Shown here piece after piece: positions 36,035-48,011 of a DNA stretch of 64,000 nt. The DNA is from Cheilinus undulatus (Eukaryota; Chordata; Actinopteri; Labriformes; Labridae): NCBI RefSeq assembly GCF_018320785.1, contig NW_024571676.1:731501-795500 (forward strand), read 5' to 3'. The first letter of the stretch is position 1; each line of letters begins with the position of its first letter. Both the position numbers and the translations under genes were made by a program. The notes beneath the pieces were generated by a model, which was given only the letters and a program-made list of their open reading frames with translations, did no database searches and had not been told where the DNA came from.

Positions 36035-38417
36035 CCTTATCATTTTAACTTTAATGTGGTCTAGAGACTGAAGTTTGTTTCTTTGTTTATCCTTAAAAGG
36101 ACAAGGGCCACAGTTGGTCAACAGCCCTTAGTTTGGATACCCTTATATATTTACTGATACTCAGAGTAATAGGACACTATTTGTAACATTATTATACATT
36201 TATTTAACACTGTTGGATTTTGACCTCTATTGTACTATCAACTGGGTTCTGATGTTTTCAGAGCTAGTATAAATGAACAAATTCCACTTTTCTAACACAG
36301 TGTAATGATAACATCAGTACTACTGGAGTTAAATGGTATTTAAAACAACAAAAATCTATCAGCAAAACATGTCTTTACCCTAACAACAACCACCAAGTAT
36401 GCTAAATTCAGATACCTATTAGCTTGTTAACCACACAACAACAGCTATGATATTAGTGGAGGGAAAATGCATAGTTTTCTACCCTAACCTTTTATCAGAA
36501 GTCAGTGCAGACTGAGCAATCTATCTTCTTGCTTACAGCCAACTCACTATGACCATCTTTGCATAATTGAAGAGGACGAGGAGAAGGAGAAGGAGACGTA
36601 AGCTAGCAGATACACATTTTTAACAGTCTAGCCTACGCGCCTTAATAAAAAATGCAGGATAAAAGCAGTGCTCCTCTAAAACATAATGACCAGCTGAACT
36701 GTGTATGCACTGAACCTGTGGAGAGTGGCCGCTCACACTCCAGATGCTGAGGATTACGCATGACAAGAGGAAATAACATTCCGCTTGAATTGAAAAGGTG
36801 ACAGACATATAAAGTAAATGGACTAGGCATGAATTTTAAATCTCAAAACAAATTAGAGTGAAGTTTTTTGTCAACAAATAAAACTTAAAGTCGCATCTGT
36901 GCGCCTGGCATGTACACACCTCTCTCACTTTGTCATACTAGCTGTGCGATGAGGAGTAACAACCTCTTAGCACAGACCAGTTTTCTTGTAGCATTTGCAG
37001 CATATATGTTGCACTGTACAACCCTGTAAATGAAACCATCCGACCTAGCAAATCACTTGTATGGTTTAAACCCAAGACAGAGATATCGCTTAAATTTAGA
37101 TATTTCATGGCAAATTACCTCAATAAAAGCTTTTACGTAGATTTGGGAATATCCGCTCCCCTAATGCCACAAAAGATGTCTAGTTGACAATCAAAAAAGT
37201 CAAATTGCTCTATAAAGTTGTTTTCGTTAATGTTATTTTTATATATACTCACCACCATAATAAAAATATCCATAATTTTCTAGTTATTTAGAAATCAAAA
37301 TCTGTCAGTGTTATTTATTTAGATTAAGGCAGGAAAATAGTTTTATTGTCTTGTTTTTATTTTGCATTTGCCATCCTAGTTTTTATTTTTTATGGAGAAA
37401 TAAAGTTTCTCCTGGTCAAATCATAAAAAATGTTCATAATTGTGTTTTGTGCTAAAAATCTGAAGGTGTTTTTTGACTGTTCTATGATCAATTTTGTCAT
37501 TACTGATAAGCAAAGGCCTCATTATTGTCAGAGTGCACATCTTTTTTCACAGAAAGGAACATAGTGATGTTTAGGCTCAAACCCTTCCTGTCACATCAGC
37601 TAAACTGTAACAAAAAAAAAAACAGTCCTGGAAAAATTATAGAAAATTATGTATAAGAAAGAGTGTGGGAAGCCTGGACCTCCAGTCTGTACCTTCTTAG
37701 TGCTCTGTCAGTATCAGGATTGCAGGGCATGCTCAGAAACCTTCGGTGTTGGGGTCAGTGATAGTGCAGATAAGCTAAGAGAGAAACCATATTATCTCTA
37801 AAGGTTGTGCTTGACTTTTTTTTTGTTTGTTTGTTTTTTTTTACTGACAGGGTCATAAAAATTGTGGCATACAGGTTTATCACCTAAAATTTGTTTTCTT
37901 TTATAAACAAATATTTTAGTATAATAAAGATTACCCACTTTGTGGCATTCAGTTTTTAAAGTACATTTTTCTTAACCAGTATTTCACACAGAGAAAAACC
38001 TCTTCGACAGCCTTAGCCCCTATGTTAATAATAGTATCTAAAAGGTGATTTATTGGACTTTATCTAATCCATTTATTAGGGCTGGGCAACAGATCAACTA
38101 GATAGATAGATCTTGTTTTTTGGAAATCTTATGTAAGAAACTTTATGTTGGTTCTGGCACCACTGTAAACAAAATTATCCTTTGTTCTTACATATTGCTA
38201 ATGTGAGACCAAAGTGTCTCAAATAAAGAAAAACATCCTGTTCAGTTTTAATAATCATATTTATTCTGAATACTTTCAGTAGAAATTAAAAAAAAAGTTT
38301 TGGTCTGCTTGCCAACATATTTTTTTTCTTTTCTGACACTGGTTCTGTAGCAGAGATGACAAGAAACCAAATACATAAATAATCAATATTCCTCTGATGC
38401 TCTTGTTTACTTACATA
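36035..38417. other. Intergenic DNA
   Basis: No gene is supported. A tract at about 36100-36180 (ATATATTTACTGATACTCAG) recurs at about 51035-51065, so it belongs to a dispersed repeat. Further AT-rich sequence has no recognised element. Confidence 0.45.
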
Positions 38418-40034
38418 CAGTTGAAACCAGAAGTTTACATACACTATATAAAAAGGCACATAAACTTTTTTTTCTCACCGTCCAACATTAAATCAGATTA
38501 AACTTTTCCTGCTTTTGGTCAATTAGGATTACCAAAATTATTTCTATTTGTTAAATGCCAGAATAATGAGAGAGATCATTTTTAGACATTTTTTTTATTA
38601 TTTTCTTGAGAGTCAGAAGTTTACCTACATTTCATTAGTATTTGGTAGCATTGCCTTTAAACTGTATGACTTGGGTCAAACGTTTTGGATATGCTTCCAC
38701 AAGCTTCTCACAATACTTTGCAGGAATTTTGGCCCATTCCTCCTGGCAGAACTGGTGTAACTGAGCCAAGTTTGTAGGCTGCCTTGCTCGCACATGCCTT
38801 TTCAGCTCTGCCCATAAATTTTCAATGGGATTGAGATCAGGGCTTTGTGATGGCCACTCCAAAACATTGACTTTGTTATCCTTAAGCCACTTTGTAACCA
38901 GTTTGGCAGTATGCTTAGGGTCACTGTCCATTTGGAAAACCCATTTGCGCCCAAGCTTTAACTTCCTGGCTGATGTCTTGAGATGTTGCTTCAGTATTTC
39001 CACATAATGTTCTTTCCTCATGAGGCCATCTATTTTGTGAAGTTCACCAGTCCCTCCTGCAGCAAAACAACCCCACAACATGATGCTGCCACCCTCATGT
39101 TTCACAGTTGGGATGGTGTTCTCAGGCTTGCAAGCTTCCCCCTTTTTTCTCCAAATGTAACGATGGTCATTATGGCCAAAAAGTTCAATTTTAGTTTTGT
39201 CAGACCACAGAACATGTCTCCAAAAATTAAGGTCTTTGTCCCTGTGTGCATTTGCAAACTGTAATCTGGCTTTTTTATGTTTCTTTTGGAGTAATGGCTC
39301 CTTCCTGGGAGAGTGGCCTTTCAGCCCATGTGGGTACAGGACTCGTTTGACTGTTGATAATGACACACTCTTACCAGCTTCAGCCAGCATCTTCACAAGG
39401 TCTTTTGCTTTTGTTCTTGGGTTGAGATGCACTTTTCGGACCAAAGCACGTTCATCTCTGGGATACAGAACCAGTCTCCTTCCTGAGCGGTATGATGGCT
39501 GGACATTCCCAGGGTGTTTATGCTTGTGTATAATTGTTTGAACAGATGAACGTGGCACCTTCAGGCATCTGGACATAGCACCCAAGGATAAACCAGACTT
39601 GTGTAAGTCCACAATTCTCTTCCTGATATCTTGGCTGATTTCTTTTGATTTTCCCATGATGTTACACAAAGAAGCAGTGTGTTTCAGGTGTGCCTTAAAA
39701 TACATCCACAGGTGTGCCTCTGATTAACTCAAATGTTGTCAATAAACCTATCAGAGGCTTCCAAAGACATGACATCATCATCTGGGCTTTCCCAAATCGT
39801 TTAAAGGCATAGTAATCTTAGTGTATATAAACTTCTGACTCTCAAGAAAATAATAAAAAAAATGTCTAAAAAAATGATCTCTCTCATTATTCTGGCATTT
39901 AGCAAATAGAAATAATTTTGGTAATCCTAATTGACCAAAACCAGGAAAAGTTTAATCTGATTTAATGTTAGACGGTGAGAAAAAATTTTTATGTGCCTTT
40001 TTATATAGTGTCTGTAAACTTCTGGTTTCAACTG
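38418..40034 (-). mobile_element. Full-length Sleeping Beauty-like Tc1 transposon
   Basis: A 1617-bp element flanked by TA on both sides. Each end has an IR/DR structure: outer repeats start CAGTTGAAACCAGAAGTTTA and inner repeats start about 190 bp inward (GAGAGTCAGAAGTTTACCTA at 38609; complement at 39824-39845). The two ends are near-identical over about 220 bp, suggesting recent insertion. It carries one uninterrupted transposase gene. Confidence 0.93.
38635..39657 (-). CDS. Tc1 (Sleeping Beauty-like) transposase, 340 aa, open
   Basis: It catalyses cut-and-paste movement of its own element in the nucleus, integrating at TA. The start chosen is the internal Met (MGKSKEISQDIRKRIVDLHK), which gives exactly 340 aa, the usual length for this subfamily; the open frame extends 16 codons upstream without family support. 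The N-terminal paired-like DNA-binding half spans about residues 1-110, then the DD34E catalytic core: D153 (WSDKTKIELF), D244 (FQMDSDPKHTA) and E279 (LNPIENLW). No stop or frameshift occurs. Changes from the consensus as I know it: the GRRR AT-hook-like motif reads GRRL (59-62), and the Gly-rich HGGGS motif reads HEGGS (187-191). These could weaken activity, so it is intact but of unproven function. Confidence 0.9.
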   Translation of the reverse strand: MGKSKEISQDIRKRIVDLHKSGLSLGAMSRCLKVPRSSVQTIIHKHKHPGNVQPSYRSGRRLVLYPRDERALVRKVHLNPRTKAKDLVKMLAEAGKSVSLSTVKRVLYPHGLKGHSPRKEPLLQKKHKKARLQFANAHRDKDLNFWRHVLWSDKTKIELFGHNDHRYIWRKKGEACKPENTIPTVKHEGGSIMLWGCFAAGGTGELHKIDGLMRKEHYVEILKQHLKTSARKLKLGRKWVFQMDSDPKHTAKLVTKWLKDNKVNVLEWPSQSPDLNPIENLWAELKRHVRARQPTNLAQLHQFCQEEWAKIPAKYCEKLVEAYPKRLTQVIQFKGNATKY

Positions 40035-40036
40035 TA

Positions 40037-42040
40037 TATCATGGAAAGACTTTAGCATTACCTTGTTGTCTATTTCTTAAGCAGATAAAAACTATCAGAG
40101 TCTGAATGTTTGTGTAAATAACCGTTCATAGTGCACTTCTAAAGATAAGTTTACATATAACACTTTGAGCTATAAAGGAACATTCAGTTTAATTTTGCTA
40201 CAATAAACATTATAAAAACATTATTATTACTGTTGTTGTTGTTATTGATTAAAGTGAAGGAAAACCATTAGAGTGTTTTCTTTTTCATTTGAAAAAAAAA
40301 AAAAAAATTAATAAAAAGATTAAAGTTGTAAATCAAGTTTGGTGTGAAAAATCTGAGGTTAAATTTTCTGGGGCTGACAGCTTCAATTCAATTGGTTGAT
40401 TGTTTGGTCGAAAAGCCTCTGTTCGACCAAGATCACTCTGGTCTGTGAGTTGCCAGCCCCTCCCCAAGACGCTGGTCAGGAGGCAGACATGTTAGTGTGC
40501 AGTTGGCTGGTAGAGAGATGTGCTACAGGGACGAGAAGCAACACAGCTCTAGGAATCACAGGTAGAGTACACAAAGCTAGCAGAACGGGATATTTTCTGA
40601 TATTTTACAGCACTAACGCTCAAACAACACATATACTCATCACAAAGTTGCAGGCTGTTTGTACTGAAGTAACACTCCTGAGTGTCTCTGCTCTGCCCTC
40701 CTCACTGCATCAACTCCGCGGTCAGTTTAATTCACCTGTCGGTAAATAGGCTGCGTAGCATCATCTTCTTTATAATCTCCTTAAAGTGTTCACGTTAGCG
40801 TTAGCTTCTCTTACAGACAGATAGGAAGCAGGGGAAAAAGGTGATGTCTGCTGGTCATTAAGTCCCGACAAGCTAACTTTTTCCTCTCACAGGGTCTGAC
40901 GTTAACGCTTTTTCCTACTGCCCTTCAGGGCAAGTGCTTCCTAAATCTACTTGCCCCATCTAAATTCCTCCTTGCCCTGTCTAGGGTACATTTTCTGGCT
41001 GTCAAGTGCATACATTTTACTCACAACATACTTAGAACTAAAATCCATTGCCTGTCGACTGTGGAAAGCAATACACAACACTACTTTCTAAAGAAAACTG
41101 TATTTTATTAGCTACATTGTTAGCTAGCTATACAACATTTGTTAGCCCACTGAAAATTATATTTGACTTTGTACAGATCAGTGCAATGTGAAAGCTTCAC
41201 CAGGTTGTTTTCCAAAGAAATTAAAACTTAGGAATTTTATATTTGTAATACTAATAAGGTAATAATACAACGTCAGAAAAATTTTCTTATAACTGATGAA
41301 ACCAACTACTCTCAGAGGAAAATGAGGTCAGCAAAACACTGACACTAGAGAGGTAGCGGGGTCTGCTACATATGCAACAAGTATAAAATGGCGCTTTTCT
41401 TCTGTTTTTATTTGGTTTATTCATCATGAAAATGAAGAAATTTGCTGACATGTGAAAATCAACCAATTAATATTTTTCTGGTTTGATTAAAAATGTCTTC
41501 CCCAAAACTACATAGTGCCACTTTAAATTGCTATTTCACAGTTCTATCCGCTGCATACCAGCTATTGGCACAACAGACAGCTTAGCATCACGTCCCATGT
41601 TTCAAGATTCACAGTGGGGGATTTACTGGAGTTCTGTGGCTTTATTTTTTTCCAATTTTTTTTAAATTTAATTTTATAAAGAACATAACAAACTAAACAT
41701 ACATCCATAAACACAACACAGGGCCCATTTAAAAAAAACAAAACAAACAAAAAAAAAGACAGAAGCAAAGCAACCCATTGCACAATTTCTCACACCCCAA
41801 GATCCTTGACATACAACATAAAAGGCTCCCAGACACTTAAAGAAATTGTCTGCCCTTCAACACATAGGTTATCCTCTCCAGTGGGGGGGTAGACAGCACT
41901 GCCTCCACTGACCCACAGCAGGACCATGGTCCTTCTTCCAACATAACGAAATACACCTCTTCGCATTCAGCAGGCCTATATCTATAAACACCTTTCTCTG
42001 GGTCTAAGTCAAATAAGAACAGTCTTCAGTCTAATACAAA
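40037..42040. other. Intergenic DNA with a hAT-like end at 40890
   Basis: CAGGGTCTGACGTTAAC at 40890-40906 is the likely end of a hAT-like element; the same motif appears inverted at 50084-50100. No gene is supported. The plus-strand 117-codon frame at 40396-40749 has no motif. Confidence 0.4.
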
Positions 42041-42049
42041 TTTGTTAGA

Positions 42050-42765
42050 AATTATTTTTTCAATTACACCTCTTATTCCTCCCAGAACAATTTCTCTAAA
42101 TTACCACATACAATGTACCAAGTTGTCCATAAACAAAATGACAAACTTAGTAACTTCATTCCAATCTCTCTACCAAAGCACAGTTACACCACCAGGAACA
42201 AAAACAAAATCATTGGGAAAAAACGTAGGCTACAATGCACTAGCTTCAGCATTGTCTGCAGAGGACCTCAGATCTGGAATGAGCTTACAGAGAAACTTAA
42301 AATGTCACATACCATAGCCGCCTTCAAGAAAAATCTAAAAAAGCAACTTCTACAATTGTATGTCTAATCTACTGCCCATCTGAACCATCTCGTCTTCGAA
42401 AATCACCTGTCATATTATTTCACCTAGCCATCTCTCTAGACATATACATATTCGTTATTGTATATCTGTATGAACAAACAAACCTAATCCAACCAGATCC
42501 CTGGGACTGTGTGTGTGTGTTTTTTTTTTTTTGTTTGTTTTGTTTGGTATGTCTACCTACTGTCTGTTATACGCTGTTAAATCTTACACATAGGTTGTTA
42601 TCCATGGAAAATCAGGCCCCCTGTTACAAGCTTTAAATAGCTTCCTTGGAGCGAGCCCTTTTCACACAACTATGTAATTGCTGTAAATGTTGTAGTCTGT
42701 TTAATTGTTGCTTGTGTGTGAAATAAACCTGTTGATTGACTGATTGATTGATTGATTGGTGTTCC
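42050..42765 (+). mobile_element. LINE 3' end with GATT-repeat tail
   Basis: The plus strand encodes a reverse-transcriptase C-terminal tail (NKNKIIGKKRRL, GPQIWNELTEKL, AAFKKNLKKQLLQL) ending in a stop near 42365, followed by a 3' UTR and the tail AATAAACCTGTTGATTGACT with (GATT)n at 42738-42760. This layout is typical of fish LINEs with short-repeat tails. It is 5' truncated. Confidence 0.6.
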
Positions 42766-42917
42766 TCTACATTCAGTACTTTTTGGACATACATCAGAAA
42801 TATTGCCATTATACCTATTGAGACCTACTGTCGTTACATAAATTCGCATTAACCATTTGAACTGGATTAATCTGAGGCGTATATTAATTGCTCATTTAAA
42901 GAAATATTTTTTATCTA

Positions 42918-43464
42918 CAGTGGTGGCCAAAATTATTAGAACACCTGACAGATCTGAAAATATTTACCTTTTTTTGCCTCCAAAACATGATTTCATTTCA
43001 TAATGTTCATGAAACATGCACATGAACAACCATTAGGTTGCTCTGAGCACAACAAATATCAGATGAAGTGAGTCCTATTGTTTTTATCCACTTTTAATTT
43101 TCATATTTGGTATGTCCACTTTTTGCAGCAATTACAGCAGCACGTCTCTCTAAATCTTCTGAGAACTTCAACAATAATGTTATCCCATGTCTTTTGCAAC
43201 TCAAGCCAAAGGCTTTCCTTTAAATGTACAATAGATGTGTCCAGTTTATTTTACAACTTAAAATGTGCTTAATGGGGTTGAGGTCCAGACTTTGAGGGGG
43301 CCAGCAAAAAAAAAAATGTTCCATCAAAAACCTTCTGCTGCAGGTATAGAGCATAATGGTGGTAGAGATTTCATTTTTTTATGGGGATTTTTATGGCCAA
43401 TTCAACAAATACAACTGAAAACTCTTAAATATGCCAAGTGTTCTAATAATTTTGGCCACCACTG
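42918..43464 (-). mobile_element. Tc1-derived deletion derivative
   Basis: Terminal inverted repeats CAGTGGTGGCCAAAATTATT at both ends; TA precedes the left end, and the right end is followed by TT instead of TA. The minus strand within retains a relic of the Tc1 block before the catalytic Glu (PQSLDLNPIKHI, with the Glu of PIE changed to Lys) and a C-terminal remnant. At 547 bp it cannot encode a transposase and would depend on another source. Confidence 0.8.
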
Positions 43465-43631
43465 TTTATAAAATTTATCTTGCAATTCCTGAAAGCACAT
43501 TAGTGTGTCAGATTAGGGTAGATAAAAATCTTGAATCATTCTCAATCCTTTGTACCTGGGAGAGCTGATGCAGTATTTTATGGAGAGCCAAACAATTGGT
43601 TGCCCCATATTGGACTAAAATTGAGATAAAC

Positions 43632-44386
43632 CAGTGGTTTTCAAAGTGTGAGGCAGGCCTCCCCTAGGGGGCGCCACAGAACTTCAGGGAGGTGTGGAAC
43701 CATAAACCAGACAAAAGGTGACTTGCTTTGCTAACTTCTGCTCTGCATGGAGAAAAATGAATAGACTTATAATTACTTTAATGACTATGAAACAGAATCA
43801 GCTATTCAAAATAGGATTTTCCTGTGTTGATCCTGATAACACACAAATCACAGTGTTTAATTTGCAAAGATGGATAAGCTAATGACAGCATATGGCTGAG
43901 TAAACCTTTGGGGTCATGGCAAGACTGAGTATAACTGTTGATCCATCCAAAATTAAGGCACACTGAGCACAAAGTCTAGTGACCAAATGAGGGGAATTTT
44001 AACAGGACTTAAATTTCAGTCACTGATCAAAAGCAAGTGCCAGAAAAGGCTGAAGGTGGAGGATGGTCTGCTGTTATGCAATCCTGCATCACACGTAGAG
44101 ATGAAAACTTAAAGTTCCCACTAAACAAGAGCGTAAAGCATAATAATCAGGTAATATTGGCAAAAAATTCATAACTGAAAAAAAATAACTGATTGCCTGG
44201 GAAAGATTGATGTTTCAGAACATTTGTGGACCAAAATATCAAAGATATAAAAATGTTAAAAATTAGAAATGAATGTTTGAAAATATAGTTACCTTTTTTT
44301 TTTTTCTTAAATCGGAATCTTTATGGGGATGGGGTTCCAATTTTGTCTTAGGGGAGGCTCACTCTCCAACACTTTGAAAACCCCTG
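43632..44386. mobile_element. hAT-like MITE with CAGTGGTTTTCAAAGTG ends
   Basis: Left end CAGTGGTTTTCAAAGTGT; right end, reverse complemented, CAGGGGTTTTCAAAGTGT. Flanks AGATAAAC (43624-43631) and CGATAAAC (44387-44394) form an 8-bp duplication with one mismatch. 755 bp, no coding capacity. Confidence 0.85.
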
Positions 44387-44399
44387 CGATAAACAATTG

Positions 44400-46470
44400 G
44401 GCTCTTTTAAATATTTTTTCACGCCCCTCCAAACTCTAATCATATTTTTAAGTATTGGATTTTTTGTCTGTTTAAACAATTTAGTAATTGTATTTGAGTA
44501 CATGTATGAAGGGAGTTCTAAATATAACCCTTGGCTTTCCATATCTACCCAATGTAGAGAATGATTTGTGTAATAAAACATCATAGACTTCAACTGTGCA
44601 GCCCAATATCACAATTGGAAATTCGGGCATTTCAGGCCTCCACCATCATATGGAATGTATAACAAAGACAGGCGGAGTCTTGACCCCCTATTATTCCATA
44701 TAAACTGTATGAACATCCTTTTAATTTGAGGAAAAAAGTCAGGAGGAGGCAGCAGGGAAATATTTTGAAACAGAGTCATTTTGGCAACACATTCTTTTTT
44801 AATATATTGATTCCCCAATAATAGATATTGGTAGCGGCATCCATCCTTCAATTGAGTTATTTAGGTCTGTATTTATGAGATTATAATTTATTTCCTCTCA
44901 TTGTTTTTAAATCCAGCAAAATTTTGATCCCCTGGTACTCAAACTGGAACTAAATTAAATTGTAATACATCTTGAGTTCGATTGGCTAATAATAATAATA
45001 ATAATAATAAATTTTATTTGTAACAAATTTTACATTTAAAGAAAATCTCAAAGTGCTACAGGGTTAAAAACAAGACAAAAACAGGTAAAAACACATAACA
45101 AAGAGACAATGACAAAACAACAGCAAGGTGAGTGAGTTCTGCCAAAAGCTTTTCTCAAGAGGTAGGTTTTTAGTCCTCACTTAAAAGCATCAACAGTATG
45201 TGGTGCCCTAAGGTCATCTGGGAGGGCGTTCCACAGACTGGAAGCGGCTGGAGAGAATACCCGGTCCTCCATGGTGCGGAGCTTTGTCTTTGGGGATTTG
45301 AGGAGGTAGGTGCCTGTGGAAAGGATTGTCCGTGAGGAGGTCTGTGGGGTGAGGACTTCTTCAAGGTGGGGAGGGCATGTCCATGGATGCACTTGTGGGT
45401 GAGGAGGGAAATGTATTCAATCTGGAGTGGGACAGGGAGCCAGTAGAGTGATTTGAGGATAGGGTTGATATGATTGTATTTTCGCACCCTCATCAGGATC
45501 CTGGCTGCACTGTTCTGGATGTATTGAAGCCTATTTAGGCTTTAGGGATCCTGATGAGGAGTGCATTGCAATAAACCAGCCTGGAGGAGACAAAAGCGTG
45601 GATGAGCTTTTCTGCATCAGAGAGAGTGAGAGTGGGTCGGAGTTTGGCGATGTTCCGGAGCTGGAAGAAGGATGTCTTGCAGAGGTGGTTGATGTGCATG
45701 TCGAAAGAGAGGTGGATATCCATTTTATCACCAAGGTTGGTGACTGTTTTGGAGAGGGGTATGTTCTGGTCGGAGAAGGTGATGCTGGTGATGGAGGATG
45801 AAGGGACCTGGTGTGGAGTGCCAGTCAGGATGGCTTCAGTCTTTGAGCAAAGCTCTCTCTTTTGCATTTAATAACAAGATCGAAAATTTGTTTTTTTATG
45901 TATTTTATAACCAGAAATACTACTAAATGACTTGATTATTCCAAGAATGATTGGTATTGACGTGCTTAAATTTGACATAAAAAAAAATAGGTCATCTGCA
46001 AAGAGAGAAATTTTATGATTTGTTGGTCCAACCAAAATCCCACTAAACTGAGGGTGAGAACGTATTGCAATTGCAAATGGTTCTATTGCTAATGTGAACA
46101 GCAAGGGGAAAAGAGAGCAACCCTGTCTACAACCTCTTTTTAATCTTAAATGGTTTTGAAATATTTCTATTTGTCATAATTTCGGCAGTCAGATTTTTAT
46201 ACAGTATCTTGACCCATTTTAAAAAATTTGTTCCGCAGCCAAATTTTTCTAGAATCTGGAAAAGGTGCAGCCACTCTACTCTATCAAATGCCTTTTTGGC
46301 ATCTATTGATAGAAGAGCCGTGTCTTGTGCATCATTATTATAACATATTATATTTAACACTCTCCTTACATTGTGAAAACCCTGCCTACCCATTATGAAT
46401 CAGTTTTGATCTCGATCAATTACATCTGGTAAAATGTCAGCTAGTTTTATATAACAAACATTTACTTTAC
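44400..46470 (-). mobile_element. Decayed L1-clade LINE, minus strand
   Basis: The minus strand gives the L1-type reverse transcriptase: YIKLADILPDVIDRDQN, then [45 protein letters not shown] and the catalytic block LFADDLFFF (two Asp intact) between 46460 and 45868. Beyond a nested LINE (about 44985-45867) come C-terminal parts: MTLFQNISLLPPPDFFPQIK, FIWNNRGSRLRLSLLYIPYD and GGGLKCPNF. An endonuclease domain is not visible upstream of 46470, so it is 5' truncated. Several stops and frameshifts mark it as dead. Confidence 0.8.
44985..45867 (-). mobile_element. LINE (L2/Rex-like) nested in the L1 relic
   Basis: The minus strand reads a reverse-transcriptase C-terminal half: VTNLGDKMDIHLSFDMHINH, FFQLRNIAKLRPTLTLSDAE, KLIHAFVSSRLVYCNALL, then in a shifted frame HINPILKSLYWLPVPLQIEY, and SLWNALPDDLR. 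It ends in an (AAT)n tail at about 44989-45010, as read on the plus strand. The insertion splits the L1 coding sequence. Frameshifts at about 45530 and 45400 show it is inactive. Confidence 0.7.
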
Positions 46471-46740
46471 AGCTCTTTAATGATCAACATTAACATGAAA
46501 TCCCCTCCTATAGTCATATTATGACCTGATCCAAGCGTCGTTTTCTTCATTAAATGCAAAAATAACAGGCTACAGATCTATAAAGTCATGTCATTATAAT
46601 TATGTTTACTGGATAAATTCATTAAACTGTGTCTTACCTGTGATTGAATTTATCTATCCCTGCACATGTGCGTTTTGTATCAGCGGCGTGAGAAGCAAGG
46701 GACAGGAAGGTACACAGCAGCGTGGCGAGTTAGCAGCTAG

Positions 46741-46942
46741 TTATGCCTTTTTAAGATGGAAAAACAGCGTTGGATATGCAGCGTTGAGCAGTCGTTCAAC
46801 TTTGAAAAGGAAGAGGTCAACCTCACACAGTATTCGTTAAAATATGCCACAAGATGACTCAGAGATAACAGCAGCAGTATCACAACACGTCACTAACGAC
46901 ATGAGCCCAGTGTTGTTGAAAAGCCAGGATTTAAAAAATCTC
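46741..46942 (+). repeat. hAT-like fragment, direct repeat copy 1
   Basis: About 200 bp nearly identical to 49519-49722. The shared reading KQRWICSVEQSFNFEKEEV is followed by a frameshifted AAVSQxVTNDMSPV block, which resembles the start of hAT (BED-type) transposases after the zinc finger. This copy has a frameshift at about 46845. The orientation is the same as copy 2. Confidence 0.5.
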
Positions 46943-48011
46943 TGACACTTAACCCAGAACACAAGATTTGCCTGGGCGCAAACATTTTGCTGAAAACTCC
47001 CTGCCAGAGTCGTACAGGTCAGAGAGAAGACGGCCCAGCCGCAGAAAAATGTGATCCACTTCTCCACAACAACGGAGACTTATCTCAGCCTAACAGTTCA
47101 AAACAATGACAATGAGGGGTTTAAATGTTCCTGCCTCCAGACAAGCTTTTTCCCATATGATCACACAGGACAGTTTCTTGAATAAGGTCTAAAGACACTC
47201 TCATCTCATGAACTTGTCAGAAAGTGCTCCAGCGTTCATCAGCATAGAGCCTGAATAGTGGACTAGACTGCAGGGTTTTGGTCTTCAAGCAGGATTGGTG
47301 AGTTTTGTGTAGGTTTGCTTCACCCTTAATAAGGAAAACGATCAGTTTATAATCATCAATAGTAAACAGAACACAGAAAACATTTCAGGACTTTCCATAC
47401 ACTGTCAAATACTATTTCATGATTTATGTATTTTTTTTTTAATTGATTAGTAAAAGATTGAATGAAGCTCTGACTTTATATTGATTTTTACTTTCTGCAT
47501 ACAGTTTCATTAAAAATCCAATAGCACAGTCTATTTTAATCACCAAACTAGTGTCATTTGGGGCCGAATTAAATACAGCAGCTGAGAGGCCATTCGAAAT
47601 ATTGCGATATATATTGTGTATCAGGACATAGCAAAAATACACCCCACCCCCCACGCCATGCACACTAGACATTTTCTAACCATGTAAGACTTGCCGCTCA
47701 CCTCCACTGTTTAATTCCTGTTTAGAATTGAGAACTCTATTCTCCTGTTATAACTCCTGTTTTACTAATTAGTAAACCATCATAATTCTTTCATCATCAG
47801 AGAGAAAAGCTGTTAAAAGTAGCCTTCCTGGTTTGCAATGCAAGCTACAGTACTTGCAAAGCATTCTGGGATCTGTCACAGCAGGAACTAAGAAGGCAAC
47901 AGGACAGCACTGAACAGCACATCTACACTGATTATCTTTTGATTTTGTTTTGACTGAGAGCCCCCTGTTAGTAGTGAGATTAGTGACATGTATCTCTGAG
48001 ACAGACCGTAC

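Noticed and set aside
38825..39541. Plus-strand ORFs within the Sleeping Beauty-like element
   Set aside because: Antisense shadows of the intact transposase.
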